A DNA stretch of 64,000 nucleotides from contig JAHBXZ010000001.1 in NCBI GenBank assembly GCA_019636215.1, positions 381,694 to 445,693 of the forward strand, given 5' to 3'. Source of the stretch: Planctomycetota bacterium (GTDB taxonomy: Bacteria > Planctomycetota > UBA8742 > UBA2392). Positions 1-10,600 of the stretch are shown here, one piece after another. The notes beneath the pieces were generated by a model that was given only the letters and a program-made list of their open reading frames with translations, was not told the origin of the DNA and searched no databases. The position numbers and the translations under genes are program-made. How positions within the stretch are numbered: the first letter of the stretch is position 1; each line of letters starts with the position of its first letter.

Positions 1-2
1 TT

Positions 3-665
3 GAACACGAGGTCAACGCGATTCAACGGCTTTACCAAAACGTCGAGCCGGAAAACCGAGCGCGGCGTGGGCGAACCTCAGCGGAGACGCCCGTTAGCCT
101 AGTTTTCGTGCTCTTGGCCCTTACCGGCGTCAGGCAAAGCGAGGCTCTGAACCTGAAGTGGGAGAGTATCGATCCGTACCGGGGGATTCTACGCTTCAGA
201 CGGACCAAGACTGGACCGCTGCGAGTGCTGCAACTGCGCAGTGCACCGGAGGCGGTGATCGCACCCAAGCTAGCAGACTTGTTGACCGTCCTCTATCAAC
301 TCGCAAAGCGATCGCCCAGCCGCGCCAATGGTTACGTGCTGCCGCACGGGAGTAGGCTGACGCCTTACTTCCCCCGCAAGAAATGGGAACGGATAGACAC
401 GGAAGCCGGACTGTTCCGCATCACACCTCAGGCGCTACGCCAGAACTTCTGTTCGTACTGCGCGTCCATGAACGTTGACTCGGCTGTCGCAGCAATGTGG
501 TCGGGTCACAAGCCAGCGGTGGCGGAGAGGTACTATCGCACGCTGGTCCCAGCCCGCCTGTTTTCACAGTCCTTTGAAGCCGCAATGGGCCTAGAGACCG
601 GCATCGACCGGCTCATTGACATACTCGGCAAGGCGCACGGAGTGTGGCCTCCGGGAATTCGGTAG
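3..665 (+). CDS. Tyrosine recombinase/integrase, catalytic domain (5' end outside the window)
   Basis: Catalytic half of a phage-type integrase that cuts and rejoins DNA through a tyrosine. The frame is open from position 3, so the gene starts before the window and only about 220 residues are visible. Family residues seen are Arg I in TGVRQSEAL, the beta-hairpin Lys in RRTKTGP, Arg II in PQALRQNF (the usual His of HxxR is Gln here), the His in SGHK and the nucleophile Tyr in ERYYR. The stop lies one base before the stop of the convergent VWA gene, with no terminator between them. It probably integrated the island whose other end is the cut tRNA near 24.7 kb, although integrases usually sit next to their own att site. 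Confidence 0.85.
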   Translation, partial: EHEVNAIQRLYQNVEPENRARRGRTSAETPVSLVFVLLALTGVRQSEALNLKWESIDPYRGILRFRRTKTGPLRVLQLRSAPEAVIAPKLADLLTVLYQLAKRSPSRANGYVLPHGSRLTPYFPRKKWERIDTEAGLFRITPQALRQNFCSYCASMNVDSAVAAMWSGHKPAVAERYYRTLVPARLFSQSFEAAMGLETGIDRLIDILGKAHGVWPPGIR

Positions 666-666
666 T

Positions 667-2289
667 CTAGCGGACCAGTTTCATTGCGTCCCAGTCCGAG
701 AACCTGTGTAGTGGATCGCAGAGCCGCTGCATTGCGGCGCTGTGGGTCTGTCCGACCAACACGCCGTGCACTCTGGCGTTCTTCTCGGTGCACGCATGTC
801 GCAGGAACTTCGGAACTTCTACAGGCACGTCGAACTCGCCATCGCTCACCAGCACGATGTCGGCTTTGTTCCATCCCTCTCGGTGTAAGCGATCTGCGGC
901 CTTGGTCAACGGTGCGGCCACGTCGGTTCCGCCGTCGAATGACATGGCGAGAAAGGACAGCAACTTTTCTAGCCCCTCAGGCTTCAAGGAAAGTTCATGC
1001 TCCGTCACCTGCCCCGGCCCGCTAAATGCGTAGAGATAACATTGCCGTAGTTCCGCGTGTGCAGTCCGCACAGCTTCGAGAACCAGTGCCTTTGCCACCA
1101 TCTCAGGTGCGCCCTTCATCGAGCCTGAAGTGTCCAAGCAGAAGATGATTGGGCCTCGTTCAAGCTTTTGCCGGGTAGTCGGCTTTAGAGTTCCTTCCTG
1201 CGAGGGCTCTTCTATCTCAACTCGCTCGGTTGCAACGCCCTCCACTCGATAGGTCAGAAGAGACCTCTCCGCACGCCGTGCGTGCCAGAGCACTTTGAGT
1301 GTCGGGTGGGTCAGGAGTACGGCTTCGCTTGGCAACATCCGGGCAATAGCGTCAGATCGCTCGATGCCCCGCGTTTCTGATGGTACATGCGGCGTCCACA
1401 CCTCACGTAGTTCTTCCCGCACTCGGCGGACCGGTTGGTAGATGACTTCGGACGTGGCGGGATCATCCTCCCGCACGGTCTGGACTCTACCGAGCGCACG
1501 CACGATCTCTCTGAGTTGAGGGAGTTGCCGTAACAAGTCGGCCAGTTTTTTTGCCTCAAGCCACCCCCGCGACTTGAGCACGCCAAGACTCAGGTCCCGA
1601 CCTAGCCCGGTCATCAGTCCGAGTTCCCCGAAGACTTCGGAAATCTCTCGCCACATCGACAGGAGCGATGCCCAGCGTTTCTTTATCGAGCCTGCCGCAC
1701 CTTCGCTCCAAGTCGGGGCCTGGGAAATCTCTGCCTGACTGTGAAGCGCATCCAAGTCCTGCTGCGTGAGAGCCTCGGGCTCCGGGCCTGTCTCATCTCC
1801 TTCTTTTGGCTCGGGTGACGCTTCGTTCTGATCTTGCGTCTTTCGAGCCTGTGCAGCCGCCCTGCGCCGCATCTCCTCGATCTTCCGCAACTCGTGCAGT
1901 TGGCGTTCGACTGCGGTCCGAAACGAAGTGTCTCCACTGGCCACGGCATCTAGCAGTGAGTCGAGGACTGCGTCAACCAGCTCAGTCTGTTCGCGGCAGT
2001 ACCCGGCGACTTCCTGGAGAGTTGAATCGGCCAACAGCGCATCGACAAATTTCTCGGATGGCCAAGCGAGACCGTCAGGCCGTGGCAAGGCCCCGGAAAG
2101 GAGTGCCGCCCGCCATTGGATCAGCCCGGCGACACGCTTCTCCAGACTGCCGTGGGTGCACGAGATGACCTTCGCGTAAAGCGTTTCGGGAATGTCCTTG
2201 AGGTACGAGAAGCGCCGCGCCAACCGCGTGGCCTCAAACCCAACCCTAGGCTTCGCAGGATGCCCGGTCGTGGATGGGTCACTCGTCAT
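667..2289 (-). CDS. VWA domain protein, ViaA/CoxE-like partner of MoxR ATPase
   Basis: A 540-residue protein with a C-terminal von Willebrand A domain. The MIDAS metal site is visible as DTSGSMK (about residue 386), GGTD (about 455) and VSDGEFD (about 483). The N-terminal two thirds are helical, with a charged stretch around residues 140-180. In the RavA-ViaA family a VWA protein of this plan works with a MoxR AAA+ ATPase as a chaperone-like pair, and the ATPase gene lies immediately upstream. I chose the ATG at 2289, 17 bases after the ATPase stop with AGAGG before it; longer starts would overlap the ATPase. It is the last gene of the minus-strand defence-like train. Confidence 0.85.
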   Translation of the reverse strand: MTSDPSTTGHPAKPRVGFEATRLARRFSYLKDIPETLYAKVISCTHGSLEKRVAGLIQWRAALLSGALPRPDGLAWPSEKFVDALLADSTLQEVAGYCREQTELVDAVLDSLLDAVASGDTSFRTAVERQLHELRKIEEMRRRAAAQARKTQDQNEASPEPKEGDETGPEPEALTQQDLDALHSQAEISQAPTWSEGAAGSIKKRWASLLSMWREISEVFGELGLMTGLGRDLSLGVLKSRGWLEAKKLADLLRQLPQLREIVRALGRVQTVREDDPATSEVIYQPVRRVREELREVWTPHVPSETRGIERSDAIARMLPSEAVLLTHPTLKVLWHARRAERSLLTYRVEGVATERVEIEEPSQEGTLKPTTRQKLERGPIIFCLDTSGSMKGAPEMVAKALVLEAVRTAHAELRQCYLYAFSGPGQVTEHELSLKPEGLEKLLSFLAMSFDGGTDVAAPLTKAADRLHREGWNKADIVLVSDGEFDVPVEVPKFLRHACTEKNARVHGVLVGQTHSAAMQRLCDPLHRFSDWDAMKLVR

Positions 2290-2305
2290 CGCTGCCTCTT
2301 TGGAC

Positions 2306-3754
2306 TCACTTGGGCCGACGAGAAGAAAGGCTCGCGGCGACATCAACGTCTGACTTCGAGCGATGTAGGTTCTCAAAGCCCCGCTTCAAGCGATCCAAGC
2401 GACTCTTGAGGGCAGCGACTTCGGCTCGCGTTTTCTGAAGTACATACTTGGCTGGCTCCGTGAAGCCCGGTGAAATCCAGATGTGCTGATCGACCTGCGT
2501 GGCAATCGACTCGATATGTGCATCTATCTCGCGGAGCGAAGACTCAACTTCCTCTTCGATCTTCTCAACTTCCGACACTCGGGATCGAATGTGGCCGCCA
2601 GAGTAATGCATCGGCTGCATTAGCGGTTGCAGATCAACCTCCACTTCACGCAGGCGACCATAGTTGTTCGGGTCGGCCTCCCCGCGCTTACCCTTTGGAT
2701 TGGTCGTTGGGGCGCCTCCCGGCTGCTGGTAAAGCGGTTCTCCCCGTTCATTTCGGCTCTGTTCGGTCTTAGCGTTCTCGTCCTTCAAGATCGCTTCCAT
2801 CTGAGTCGTAAGGCGATGCAGGTCAGAGTGATCTGTCGCCGAAGCTGTTCCCATACGATCCTCGTACCACTTCTGAATCGTCTGCCTCTGCTCAGGGCGC
2901 GACCATGTACAGTGCTGGAGCAGCCAACAGTCCCAGCGCGACACCTCTGCTCTACCGTTCGTGTACGCACTCACCTTGAGCATGTTGGCCATCTTCACCC
3001 ACCTGCGGTCCGACACCTCAATCTTCTGCCGTAGCAGGAACTCACGCAACTCCGCGAGCAGGCCGACGACCTCATCGCCCAACTGAACCTTGGCAGCCTC
3101 TTTCTGAATCGATTCCACCTCCTCGGTCGTTAGCCGCTGCTCGTCTGGGGGCTCAGGTAGCGGACCTCCGGAAACGCTGAGCAAACCGGGGAATGCCCCG
3201 TTGCTAACCAATGGCACGTGGCACCGGAAAAGGAAGCGGTCGAAGAGTGCATCCAGTTGCTCGCGTTCTGACGGAAGCTCGTTGCTGGCACCAACTACAG
3301 TGATGAGCTTGGTCTTCGTCCGTTCGTCGCCATTGTCGAAGAGGCGTTCATTCAAGAGCGTAAGCAGCGCGTTGAGGATGGCGCTGTTGGCCTTGAAAAT
3401 CTCGTCCAAGAACGCGACGGACGCCTCGGGCAAATAGCCCTTTGTCTGGCGGTGGTAACGGTCTTGTTCAAGAGCCTTGATTGACAGCGGCCCAAAGAGT
3501 TCTTCGGGCACCGAGAACTTGGTCAACAGCCGTTCAAAGTAAGTGGCACCGGCGAACGCGAATCGAAGCCTTCTGGCCAGTTCGCTTTTCGCCGTTCCCG
3601 GTGGCCCAATCAGTAGCAGGTGCTCACCCGAAAGCGCCGCCAGCAACGCGAGGCGGATCGGCGTGTCGCGTTCGATGAGTCCACGCCCGAGAACAGTTCT
3701 CAGGCGAACAAGCTTTTCGGCCAAGGCCGATTTGGGTTGTGCTGTCTCATTCAT
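2306..3754 (-). CDS. MoxR/RavA-type AAA+ ATPase
   Basis: A 482-residue AAA+ ATPase. Walker A is GPPGTAKS (residues 50-57), Walker B is VAFLDEIF (about 113-120), and sensor-1 lies in VVGASNELP, all characteristic of the MoxR/RavA branch. The C-terminal part contains an acidic/Gln-rich linker and helices resembling the RavA tail. The ATG at 3754 overlaps the stop of the upstream Res gene by four bases (ATGA), so translation is likely coupled. Together with the next gene it forms a RavA-ViaA-like pair. Its placement directly behind a restriction subunit suggests it remodels or licenses the restriction complex; that role is inferred. Confidence 0.88.
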   Translation of the reverse strand: MNETAQPKSALAEKLVRLRTVLGRGLIERDTPIRLALLAALSGEHLLLIGPPGTAKSELARRLRFAFAGATYFERLLTKFSVPEELFGPLSIKALEQDRYHRQTKGYLPEASVAFLDEIFKANSAILNALLTLLNERLFDNGDERTKTKLITVVGASNELPSEREQLDALFDRFLFRCHVPLVSNGAFPGLLSVSGGPLPEPPDEQRLTTEEVESIQKEAAKVQLGDEVVGLLAELREFLLRQKIEVSDRRWVKMANMLKVSAYTNGRAEVSRWDCWLLQHCTWSRPEQRQTIQKWYEDRMGTASATDHSDLHRLTTQMEAILKDENAKTEQSRNERGEPLYQQPGGAPTTNPKGKRGEADPNNYGRLREVEVDLQPLMQPMHYSGGHIRSRVSEVEKIEEEVESSLREIDAHIESIATQVDQHIWISPGFTEPAKYVLQKTRAEVAALKSRLDRLKRGFENLHRSKSDVDVAASLSSRRPK

Positions 3755-6558
3755 ACCGGCCCCGCCGCATTCAAATGGCCAATTACGTCGCCCGCATTGT
3801 ACGAAACGGCACTCCGCCAGCGACCGAAGCCGCCGTGGGCGTTGACGGCGCGGACCCATTCTTCCAGCGCGGCGCGTTTGGCGCGGTCCTTGGGCGTGTC
3901 CTGCCCCTTTACCTCCAGGATCAGCATCATCCCGTTCTTGAGCCGGATCAGGAAGTCAGGGCGGTAGCGATGCCGCACGCCCTCGAAGACGTACTGTACC
4001 TCGAAGCCGAGGTGGTCGTTCTTGACCCACGCGGCGACGTTTTCACTGCGCTCTATGTGGAACGCCTCGCTGGCTTCCCATGTGCTGTCGTAGACGCAAT
4101 GGCTGATATGGCTGTGCTGGGTCGGCCAGCAAGGCTTGCCGGTGTACCACGCCTGCATGTCGCCGGTGCTGCGGATTGGCTTCTCGGGATCGAACTGCGG
4201 CTCCAGCGCCTCGACGTTCTGGAACTGGATCACCTGCCGCAGGTGCTCAAACACCCGGTTCATGTTCAGCGTCAGCACCAGCCGCCTGCGTAGCTCGTCC
4301 TGCTCAAACAGCGCCGGTGAGATCGTGATCTTCTTCGACGCCATGAACTGGTCGGCGATGCCGATCAACTGGGCCAGCAGCATCTCACGGCTGCCCTTCC
4401 AGTTCGCGGAGAAACTCTCGAACAGGTCGGCAGCGGTCTGGAAAACGATCCTCTGCATACGCTGCTTTTTGGCAAGCTCTTCAAGCTGTATCTGCGTGAT
4501 CTTCGAGAGGTCGGGCTTGCCGTCTACCGTTGGAGCCATCTCCGCAAGGGCGCGGGTTTCCAGCGCGTTGATCTCCAGGGGCGGCACTGCGGCCAGTTCG
4601 AGTGTCAGCTTGGGTTTCAGTACCGTGTCCACGCGAATGATGTTAGGCCAACTGATCTCGAAGCCCTGCTTGCTAGCCAAAGGCTCCACGCGGGTCTTTG
4701 GTGTCGGTGGAGGTGGCGGGGCACCTTCGCCGCCTTCGTGCGGCAAGAAGGTGAACGGCACGCCGAAGATGTTCACGTGCTCTGCCGGGAACATACGGCG
4801 GCCCTTGTCGTCCTCGTAAGTGTCGTAGCTGGTTCGGCGCAGGCCGCGCCCGACGACCTGCTCGCAGAGCAACTGGCTGGAGAACGCCCGCAGCCCCATG
4901 ATGTGGGTGACTGTTTTGGCGTCCCAGCCTTCCGACAGCATCCCTACGGAAATGACGTTTTGAATCTTTTCGCCGGGCTTGCCCTCGCGGCCAACAGTGT
5001 CCACCTGTTGCCGCAATAGCTCGGCCTGCTGCTTCTTGGTCAGCTTTTTGGCCTTCGGTGCTTCCTCATCATCGCGGTCTTCGTCGGATTCGCCGTTTGT
5101 CTGCACCTCCACGACCTCTGTTTCGGCTTCAGCTTTGTCGAGCACCTTGCTGTCAATGTGCAGGGCTCGCTCCGGGTCGCAGAGTTCAGGGATGTCGATC
5201 CTGGCGTGATCGAAAGCGTGCTTGACCCGTGCCGCAGTCTCGGTGCGGTTGGCCACGGTAATCATCACCGGAGGGACCTTGTGACCTTCTTTCTCCCAAG
5301 CCTGCTTCGTGTCGAGCCAGTCCTTGCCCAGCAGGTAGTAAGCGTTGCGCACCAAGTCCGGCAGCGGCTCGTGCTCCTCGGCCTTCTGGAGCGCGTCCTT
5401 CACATGCCGGTAGATGTGGTACAGCTTGCTTTTGTAGCTCTGGGCGTCCGGCAAGGCGTCGTCGCGGATCACGACTCGCGGCGTCTTCACGAGGCCGGAT
5501 TCAATCGCGTCGTTCAGGCTGAAATCGCTGACAATCCAGTTGAACAGCGCCTCCTCGCTGCTCTTCTTTCCGCTCGGTACAAACGGCGTGGCCGAGAAGT
5601 CGAAGCAGCGCATGATTCCGCAGACGTTGTGAATGCGATCCAGACCGCCGAGCCACTTCGTGGCTTCGTCGATTTCGTCCTTCGACACACCCTGCAACTT
5701 CTCGCCCTGCTTGATGCGCCATGCGTGGTGTGCCTCGTCGTTCAGGACGATCAGGTTCTTGGTCTTGGCCATCTCGCCCAGCACGCCAGCCACGTAGGCC
5801 CGGTCGCTCTTGGCACCGCGCTTGTCCACGGTGCGGCGCTTGGCGATCTGCTCTTCACTCTCCCAGTTCAGGGTGTGCCAGTTCTCGATCAGTACGCTGC
5901 CCTGCCGCAGCTTGTCGCGCAGGGCCTGCGGCACCACCTTGAACTCGTCGTAGTAGTTCCCAGGCCCAGACAGTTGCAGCACGCTCAGCCGGTTCTTCAC
6001 CGTCAGGCCGGGGGCGACGATGAACACATTCTTTGAGAAGCGAGTGTCCTGCGGGTACGTGACCTTGTTGAGCACCTGCCACGCGATGGTCATCGCCATC
6101 ACGATGGTCTTGCCCGCGCCCGTTGCCATCTTGCAGCACAGCCGCTCGAATGGCCCGCCATCGCCGTCGAGCACGATGCCCTGCTTTTCCGCAGGCGAGG
6201 CTTCCACCCACCAGATCAGCGTCTCGATGGCCTCAAGCTGGCAGAAGAAGAAACGGTGGTCCTCGCGTTCGCCAGGATCAACCCAATGCTCCAGCAAGCG
6301 CTTGGAAATGCCGGTCGCGCCGGGCCAGCCGCGAGCCCGCCAGTCGTCCACGCGCTCCCGGATGCGATTGACGGTTTCAAGCTCGCGGAAAATGCCGGGG
6401 TCGTCAAAGCTCTGGCTGTCCTCGGTGGCCACTACATATCCCGCAGGCCGCCGACCGTCCTTGAGCTTGAACTGCTGGGTCTCCCGTTCATAAGTCCAGT
6501 GGCCAGCAGGCCGCTCAAACGGCGAGTTGATGATGAGTTGGTCGATCTTGCCCGCCAT
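3751..6558 (-). CDS. Type III restriction enzyme Res-like subunit: DEAD/DEAH helicase with PD-(D/E)XK nuclease
   Basis: A 935-residue SF2 helicase-nuclease. Walker A is ATGAGKT (residues 145-151), the DEAH box is NDEAHHAW (274-277), motif III is FSATPF (321-326), and motif VI is VVGRGLRR. Near the C-terminus RPDFL plus LEVKG (about 866-885) form the PD-(D/E)XK nuclease site. This is the plan of type III Res subunits, which translocate on or signal along DNA and cleave when paired with a Mod subunit. The matching Mod-like gene is at 12,053-15,025, separated by three other genes, which is unusual since mod and res are normally adjacent. The start ATG is preceded by a 372-base gene-free interval with phased repeats, so it may have its own promoter. 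Confidence 0.88.
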   Translation of the reverse strand: MAGKIDQLIINSPFERPAGHWTYERETQQFKLKDGRRPAGYVVATEDSQSFDDPGIFRELETVNRIRERVDDWRARGWPGATGISKRLLEHWVDPGEREDHRFFFCQLEAIETLIWWVEASPAEKQGIVLDGDGGPFERLCCKMATGAGKTIVMAMTIAWQVLNKVTYPQDTRFSKNVFIVAPGLTVKNRLSVLQLSGPGNYYDEFKVVPQALRDKLRQGSVLIENWHTLNWESEEQIAKRRTVDKRGAKSDRAYVAGVLGEMAKTKNLIVLNDEAHHAWRIKQGEKLQGVSKDEIDEATKWLGGLDRIHNVCGIMRCFDFSATPFVPSGKKSSEEALFNWIVSDFSLNDAIESGLVKTPRVVIRDDALPDAQSYKSKLYHIYRHVKDALQKAEEHEPLPDLVRNAYYLLGKDWLDTKQAWEKEGHKVPPVMITVANRTETAARVKHAFDHARIDIPELCDPERALHIDSKVLDKAEAETEVVEVQTNGESDEDRDDEEAPKAKKLTKKQQAELLRQQVDTVGREGKPGEKIQNVISVGMLSEGWDAKTVTHIMGLRAFSSQLLCEQVVGRGLRRTSYDTYEDDKGRRMFPAEHVNIFGVPFTFLPHEGGEGAPPPPPTPKTRVEPLASKQGFEISWPNIIRVDTVLKPKLTLELAAVPPLEINALETRALAEMAPTVDGKPDLSKITQIQLEELAKKQRMQRIVFQTAADLFESFSANWKGSREMLLAQLIGIADQFMASKKITISPALFEQDELRRRLVLTLNMNRVFEHLRQVIQFQNVEALEPQFDPEKPIRSTGDMQAWYTGKPCWPTQHSHISHCVYDSTWEASEAFHIERSENVAAWVKNDHLGFEVQYVFEGVRHRYRPDFLIRLKNGMMLILEVKGQDTPKDRAKRAALEEWVRAVNAHGGFGRWRSAVSYNAGDVIGHLNAAGPV

Positions 6559-6930
6559 GCGTCCTCAGCCCCGCTTACCTGATAAGTCGCTTGCCTTACC
6601 TGATAGGTTCCCCGCCCTAACCGATAAGCTCCATCCGTTACTTCGGTAGTTCCATGCCCTTAGTTGGGGGGTTCTCGCCCCTTAGTTGGGGGGTTACTCC
6701 CCAACTTCCCGGCCGGTTAGACCCATTGGCACCCGAATGGGAGGTAATTGGAGGTCGAAATGGAGGTCCTACTCCTCACCGCCGCCTCCGATCCCCGCCA
6801 AGCCCTTAGACGCTCCCTTTACCGCGCCCTTCAGTTTCCACCCGCAAGTTTCTTTCAGCAGGGCGAGCCCTCTTCCGGATCGCCCGCGTATCCGGCCCCT
6901 CTCTGTGCCTCGCGCAAGCCCCGACCCTTG
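6559..6930. other. Gene-free interval upstream of the Res gene
   Basis: 372 bases without a convincing gene. Bases 6,570-6,725 are filled by degenerate 21-bp repeats described separately. The rest (6,726-6,930) is C/T-rich on the plus strand, and I see no clear structure in it. Open frames here lack a ribosome binding site and overlap the repeats. Confidence 0.6.
6570..6725. repeat. Iteron-like array of about seven degenerate 21-bp repeats
   Basis: Successive units read CTTACCTGATAAG, CTTACCTGATAGGTTCC, CTAACCGATAAGCTCC, GTTACTTCGGTAGTTCC, CTTAGTTGGGGGGTTCTC, CTTAGTTGGGGGGTTACTCC and AACTTCCCGGCCGGTTAG. The GATA cores of the first three units fall at 6,580, 6,601 and 6,622, exactly 21 bases apart, and the later units keep a 21-22 base step. 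That is two helical turns. Such phasing suits cooperative binding of a regulator upstream of the minus-strand Res gene, which starts at 6,558. Confidence 0.65.
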
Positions 6931-7620
6931 CTACTTCCGGTTGCCCCGTTTGCCCTTGGCCTTTGGCCTGCGACGCTTCGCGACAGTCAAGAACGTGTGG
7001 TGAATCCGAAACTCAAGTTTGTCGGTCTTTCGCGTGTGGCGACTTTCTTTGATGGTCGTAGTGGCTGGCCTTGCGGAGGAAATCGATAAGCCGCTCGCCG
7101 AAGACATGCACAGGTCCTTCCAACGGCTCCTCACGATGGCATCCACGCTTGCAACTGCGTTCGGTACGTTTCCATCCATAACGTAGCCCAGCATCACACC
7201 GTGCTGTACGGCACCCGCGTACTTTCCCTCCACGTATCGGAGTATGCCCTCACTCACGTACTCCGGTGCAAGGGTTGCGAATCCACTTGGCCGCTGAACA
7301 TTGAGCCGCTTTGCCTCTAATGCGAGGTAAATTTCCTCGCGGTCTGTTCCCCTCGGAAAGACAACGATGTCTTTGCGTCCGGCAACGGCGACCGAGTCAA
7401 GATCGACTTCAAGGACCTCAAGCCCAAACCGAAACGGCAGCTTGTTTCGATTCTTCACTCCGACCAACTGAACATAGAGTTTCAGGGAGATGGTGACCTC
7501 ACCATCGGCTTTGGCGGGAGCTGCAAGTTGCCCCCAGGCTTCCTGCACACAATCCAGCACGTCCGGCACAAGATCGGCTTTGAAGAAGCCATTCCAGTCA
7601 GTCGTATCGCCTGCAATCAT
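6931..7620 (-). CDS. Small PD-(D/E)XK-type putative nuclease
   Basis: A 229-residue protein. The middle contains a hydrophobic strand with Asp (KDIVVF, D84) followed about 18 residues later by ALEAKRL (E102-x-K104), the spacing expected of a PD-(D/E)XK active site. The C-terminus is Arg/Lys-rich. The ATG at 7620 overlaps the stop of the large methylase by four bases (ATGA), so the two are probably co-translated and may form one enzyme. This suggests the nuclease or a specificity partner for the neighbouring adenine methylase. I cannot assign it to a named family, and the nuclease assignment rests on the short motif alone. Confidence 0.65.
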   Translation of the reverse strand: MIAGDTTDWNGFFKADLVPDVLDCVQEAWGQLAAPAKADGEVTISLKLYVQLVGVKNRNKLPFRFGLEVLEVDLDSVAVAGRKDIVVFPRGTDREEIYLALEAKRLNVQRPSGFATLAPEYVSEGILRYVEGKYAGAVQHGVMLGYVMDGNVPNAVASVDAIVRSRWKDLCMSSASGLSISSARPATTTIKESRHTRKTDKLEFRIHHTFLTVAKRRRPKAKGKRGNRK

Positions 7621-10600
7621 GCGTTTCTCCGCAGTGACTGCATGAAAACCGTCGCGGCGATCTCGTCGGCGTCGTTGAGAGCCGCGGTTTGGCTCCAGAA
7701 TCGCTGCCCACAAGGCTTGAAGATCAAAAGGAGATTCCGGTGAAACAACTTCAAGCCCCTAGCAAGCTGAAGAGTACCCTCGCCTATCGAAGCACTCTGC
7801 TGTACTTCCTTGGCAAGCCGGAAAATGGTCTCGACAGGCAAATCGAGTGCCTTTGGTTTTTCGTCGCGCCCTGTTTTCTCAAGGACCGCAATGCACATCC
7901 CAGTTTTGTGGTCAGCGGTTACGCGGCCATGAACGATCCACTCCTTCTTCGCCCAAGCGTTGAGCAACTCGCAGAGTCTCATTGAGTAGGCGTCTCGCAT
8001 CTCTGGCGTAGAGGGCGACACGGTGCGAACGTCCTCCATGGCCTTGCTAGGACGGATGCTTGGCTCAGTGATCTGAATCGTATCCGCTATGAGCAACCTT
8101 TCGCTCTCATCAATGTCGAAGTACGCGCCAATCAATGGTTCGACGGCTTCATCCGTCTTACGCACGATATCCCCACGGTGGACAAGGCCGCGACTTACCT
8201 TCTTGGACGCTTCAAGAATGCTCGCTGCAACTTCATTGACGATTTCTCTACCACGACGCGGGTCGCGGGCCTGTTCTGGCACGATGAATGGAATTCGTAG
8301 GAGTTCCTCAACATGAACTTTAGACCGGCTGATTCCCCAGTTAGAAGAAGTGTGAAAAAGGAAATAGCGGGCGAGCGGAGACCGTAAGTAAGCCGCAAGG
8401 AACATCAGCAACTTGGCGTCACCCCTCGGCCCATGAATGCCTCGCAGGGCGTGTTGGAATGACACGTCAAAGTCAGCGAACGCAATCCGGGAAAAGCCGT
8501 GAGCAACGAGTACATGCGGTCCTTTGTAGGCCGCTACTTGTGTGTTGGACCTACCCCTGACCTCTATAACGTTGGAAGAAAGTGAATGGCACTCTTGCTC
8601 TAGGAGAAACAGGTTCAGGGCAGTAGACGACGCGCTAATGAAGTTCGTCGTTGGAAGACTTAGATCCTTGGCAGTCGCTGGATTGTCGTTGGGACCCTGT
8701 GGTTGGAATCCTTCGGCAATGGTCCAACGACTCGCGGCGTTGCGCCCTACAATGTCACGCAACCTTGGAAGCAGCAGTAGGCGATCCAACAGTTGCCAGT
8801 CACGTGGCGTCGCCCACGTGTGCCGCTTCCAGATGAGGGGAGCATCCTTTGCATCGAGGTCACTCAGCACCTCACCGAGGGTCAAACGGCTTCGATCCTG
8901 GGCCAGCACGGAGATGATCTCGGCCCTTGTTGACGACCAGTCCGCCTTAGGTGCCATGAAGTCAATTCGGTCCGACGACTTGACCGGACGCTGCTTGTTG
9001 TACCGAATCACAAGCGCCGGATGCCTCGACTTGTCAAAGAGGAAGAACTGGTAGTCGGCAAGATTGATGACTAGATCGACTGCATACGTCTGAAAGAAAG
9101 TCCTCTGGAAGTCAACTGCCCGCCCACCGTGAGCGAACAGAATCCCATGAGGCAGGACAAAGCAAACACGACCGCCCGCATCAAGGTGAAGCGGTGCCTT
9201 CCACATGAATGCGTTGGCAAGCTGTCGGTCAGGAAATGGAAGCGAACGCGCCCTGATCCACTTGGGTGCAGGGGCCTCGCGATCTGTCACGCTGGCCCAC
9301 GGTGGGTTACCGACCACATAACTGACTTTTGGGATGCTGTCCAGTTCAAGAGCAAAGAAGTCGGCACAGCGGATCGTGTTTCCATCAATGTCGTCCTTAG
9401 GTCTGTGTGTATTGGCCACTAGTTGAGGCAAGAACTTCTTTGTGCGTTGCAACCGTTGGATGTCCGGCGGAGAGAGCTGGTCGAGGAAAGCCAAGTACAG
9501 GCTGAACGCGGTGATTCGACACGCCGTGGGATTGCGATCCACTCCGAACAGGTTCTCGCGCAGAACCCTTAGCAGCCCGCTTGCGGTACGAACGTATGTC
9601 GCTTCGGGATTGGCCCTTCGCCACTCTTCAGCGATGCGATTGAACAGGCCGACTAAGAAAATCCCTGACCCGCAGGCGGGATCGAGGAACCGCTTGTCGA
9701 GCATTGAATCGCAGTCCACAAGGGCACGGTCAAGCACGAACTCCGCAAGGAACCTCGGCGTATAGAATGCACCCGACTTCTGCTTCTCAACTGGATCAGC
9801 CGCCTTGAGGAAGTGTTCGTAGATCGCGCTTATGGTTTCGATTGGGATGACGCTGAAGTCATAGCCCCACATCGCAAGTTGGCCGGAGCCACTTTGTCCA
9901 CGAAAAAAACCGTTCACAATCCCGATGTGTTCAGCCGTAACTTGGGTTCGCTCTGCACCAAGGTCGTCGGCAAACAGATCGCCATTGAAGTCCTCACTGA
10001 GCTGTTCAAACAGGCGGTAAAGCTCGTTCTTGGCCTTAGCGCCGGATTTGCGTCCAAGGATGTCCGTCAGGTGCTGCGCATCATCAATGCCATACTCACT
10101 CAAGTACCTTCGGTCGATCACGCCCCGGTCGAACAGGTAGCACGTAAAGACTAGTCGGCAGAGCAAGGCATCAACGATATGTGCCTCAAGTGAGCCTCCG
10201 TCCGCAGCAGCGAGCTTGGTTCGTGCAGATTGGAGGTTTCGTAGCAGTTCCCGGTCAACCCTTTTCGTTGGGTCAAACGACTTGCTGTGTTTCTGAAAAA
10301 AGTCGCCCGACTCCACAGAGCGCAAGAACCGTTGAAGCTCGCTGTCAACACGCGCGAGGGTATCAATCGGCCTCGGTGCGTTTGCCTGAGTGTTCGCGTG
10401 AGGGGCAACCAACCCCGAATAGATGCGAACGCTCTCGGAGTCGATCAATACGAGGATCGGGGCGACACCCTGATTCCAGAACAGCTTGAGGAGTTCGGCC
10501 TCGCCTGAGGCGTCGAGTTTCTCTGTGCTTCTAAAGTACACGACCGGAGCATTGTCGATGCAAAGCGCACCGTCGATATTGAGCTTCTCAAACGCTCGCC

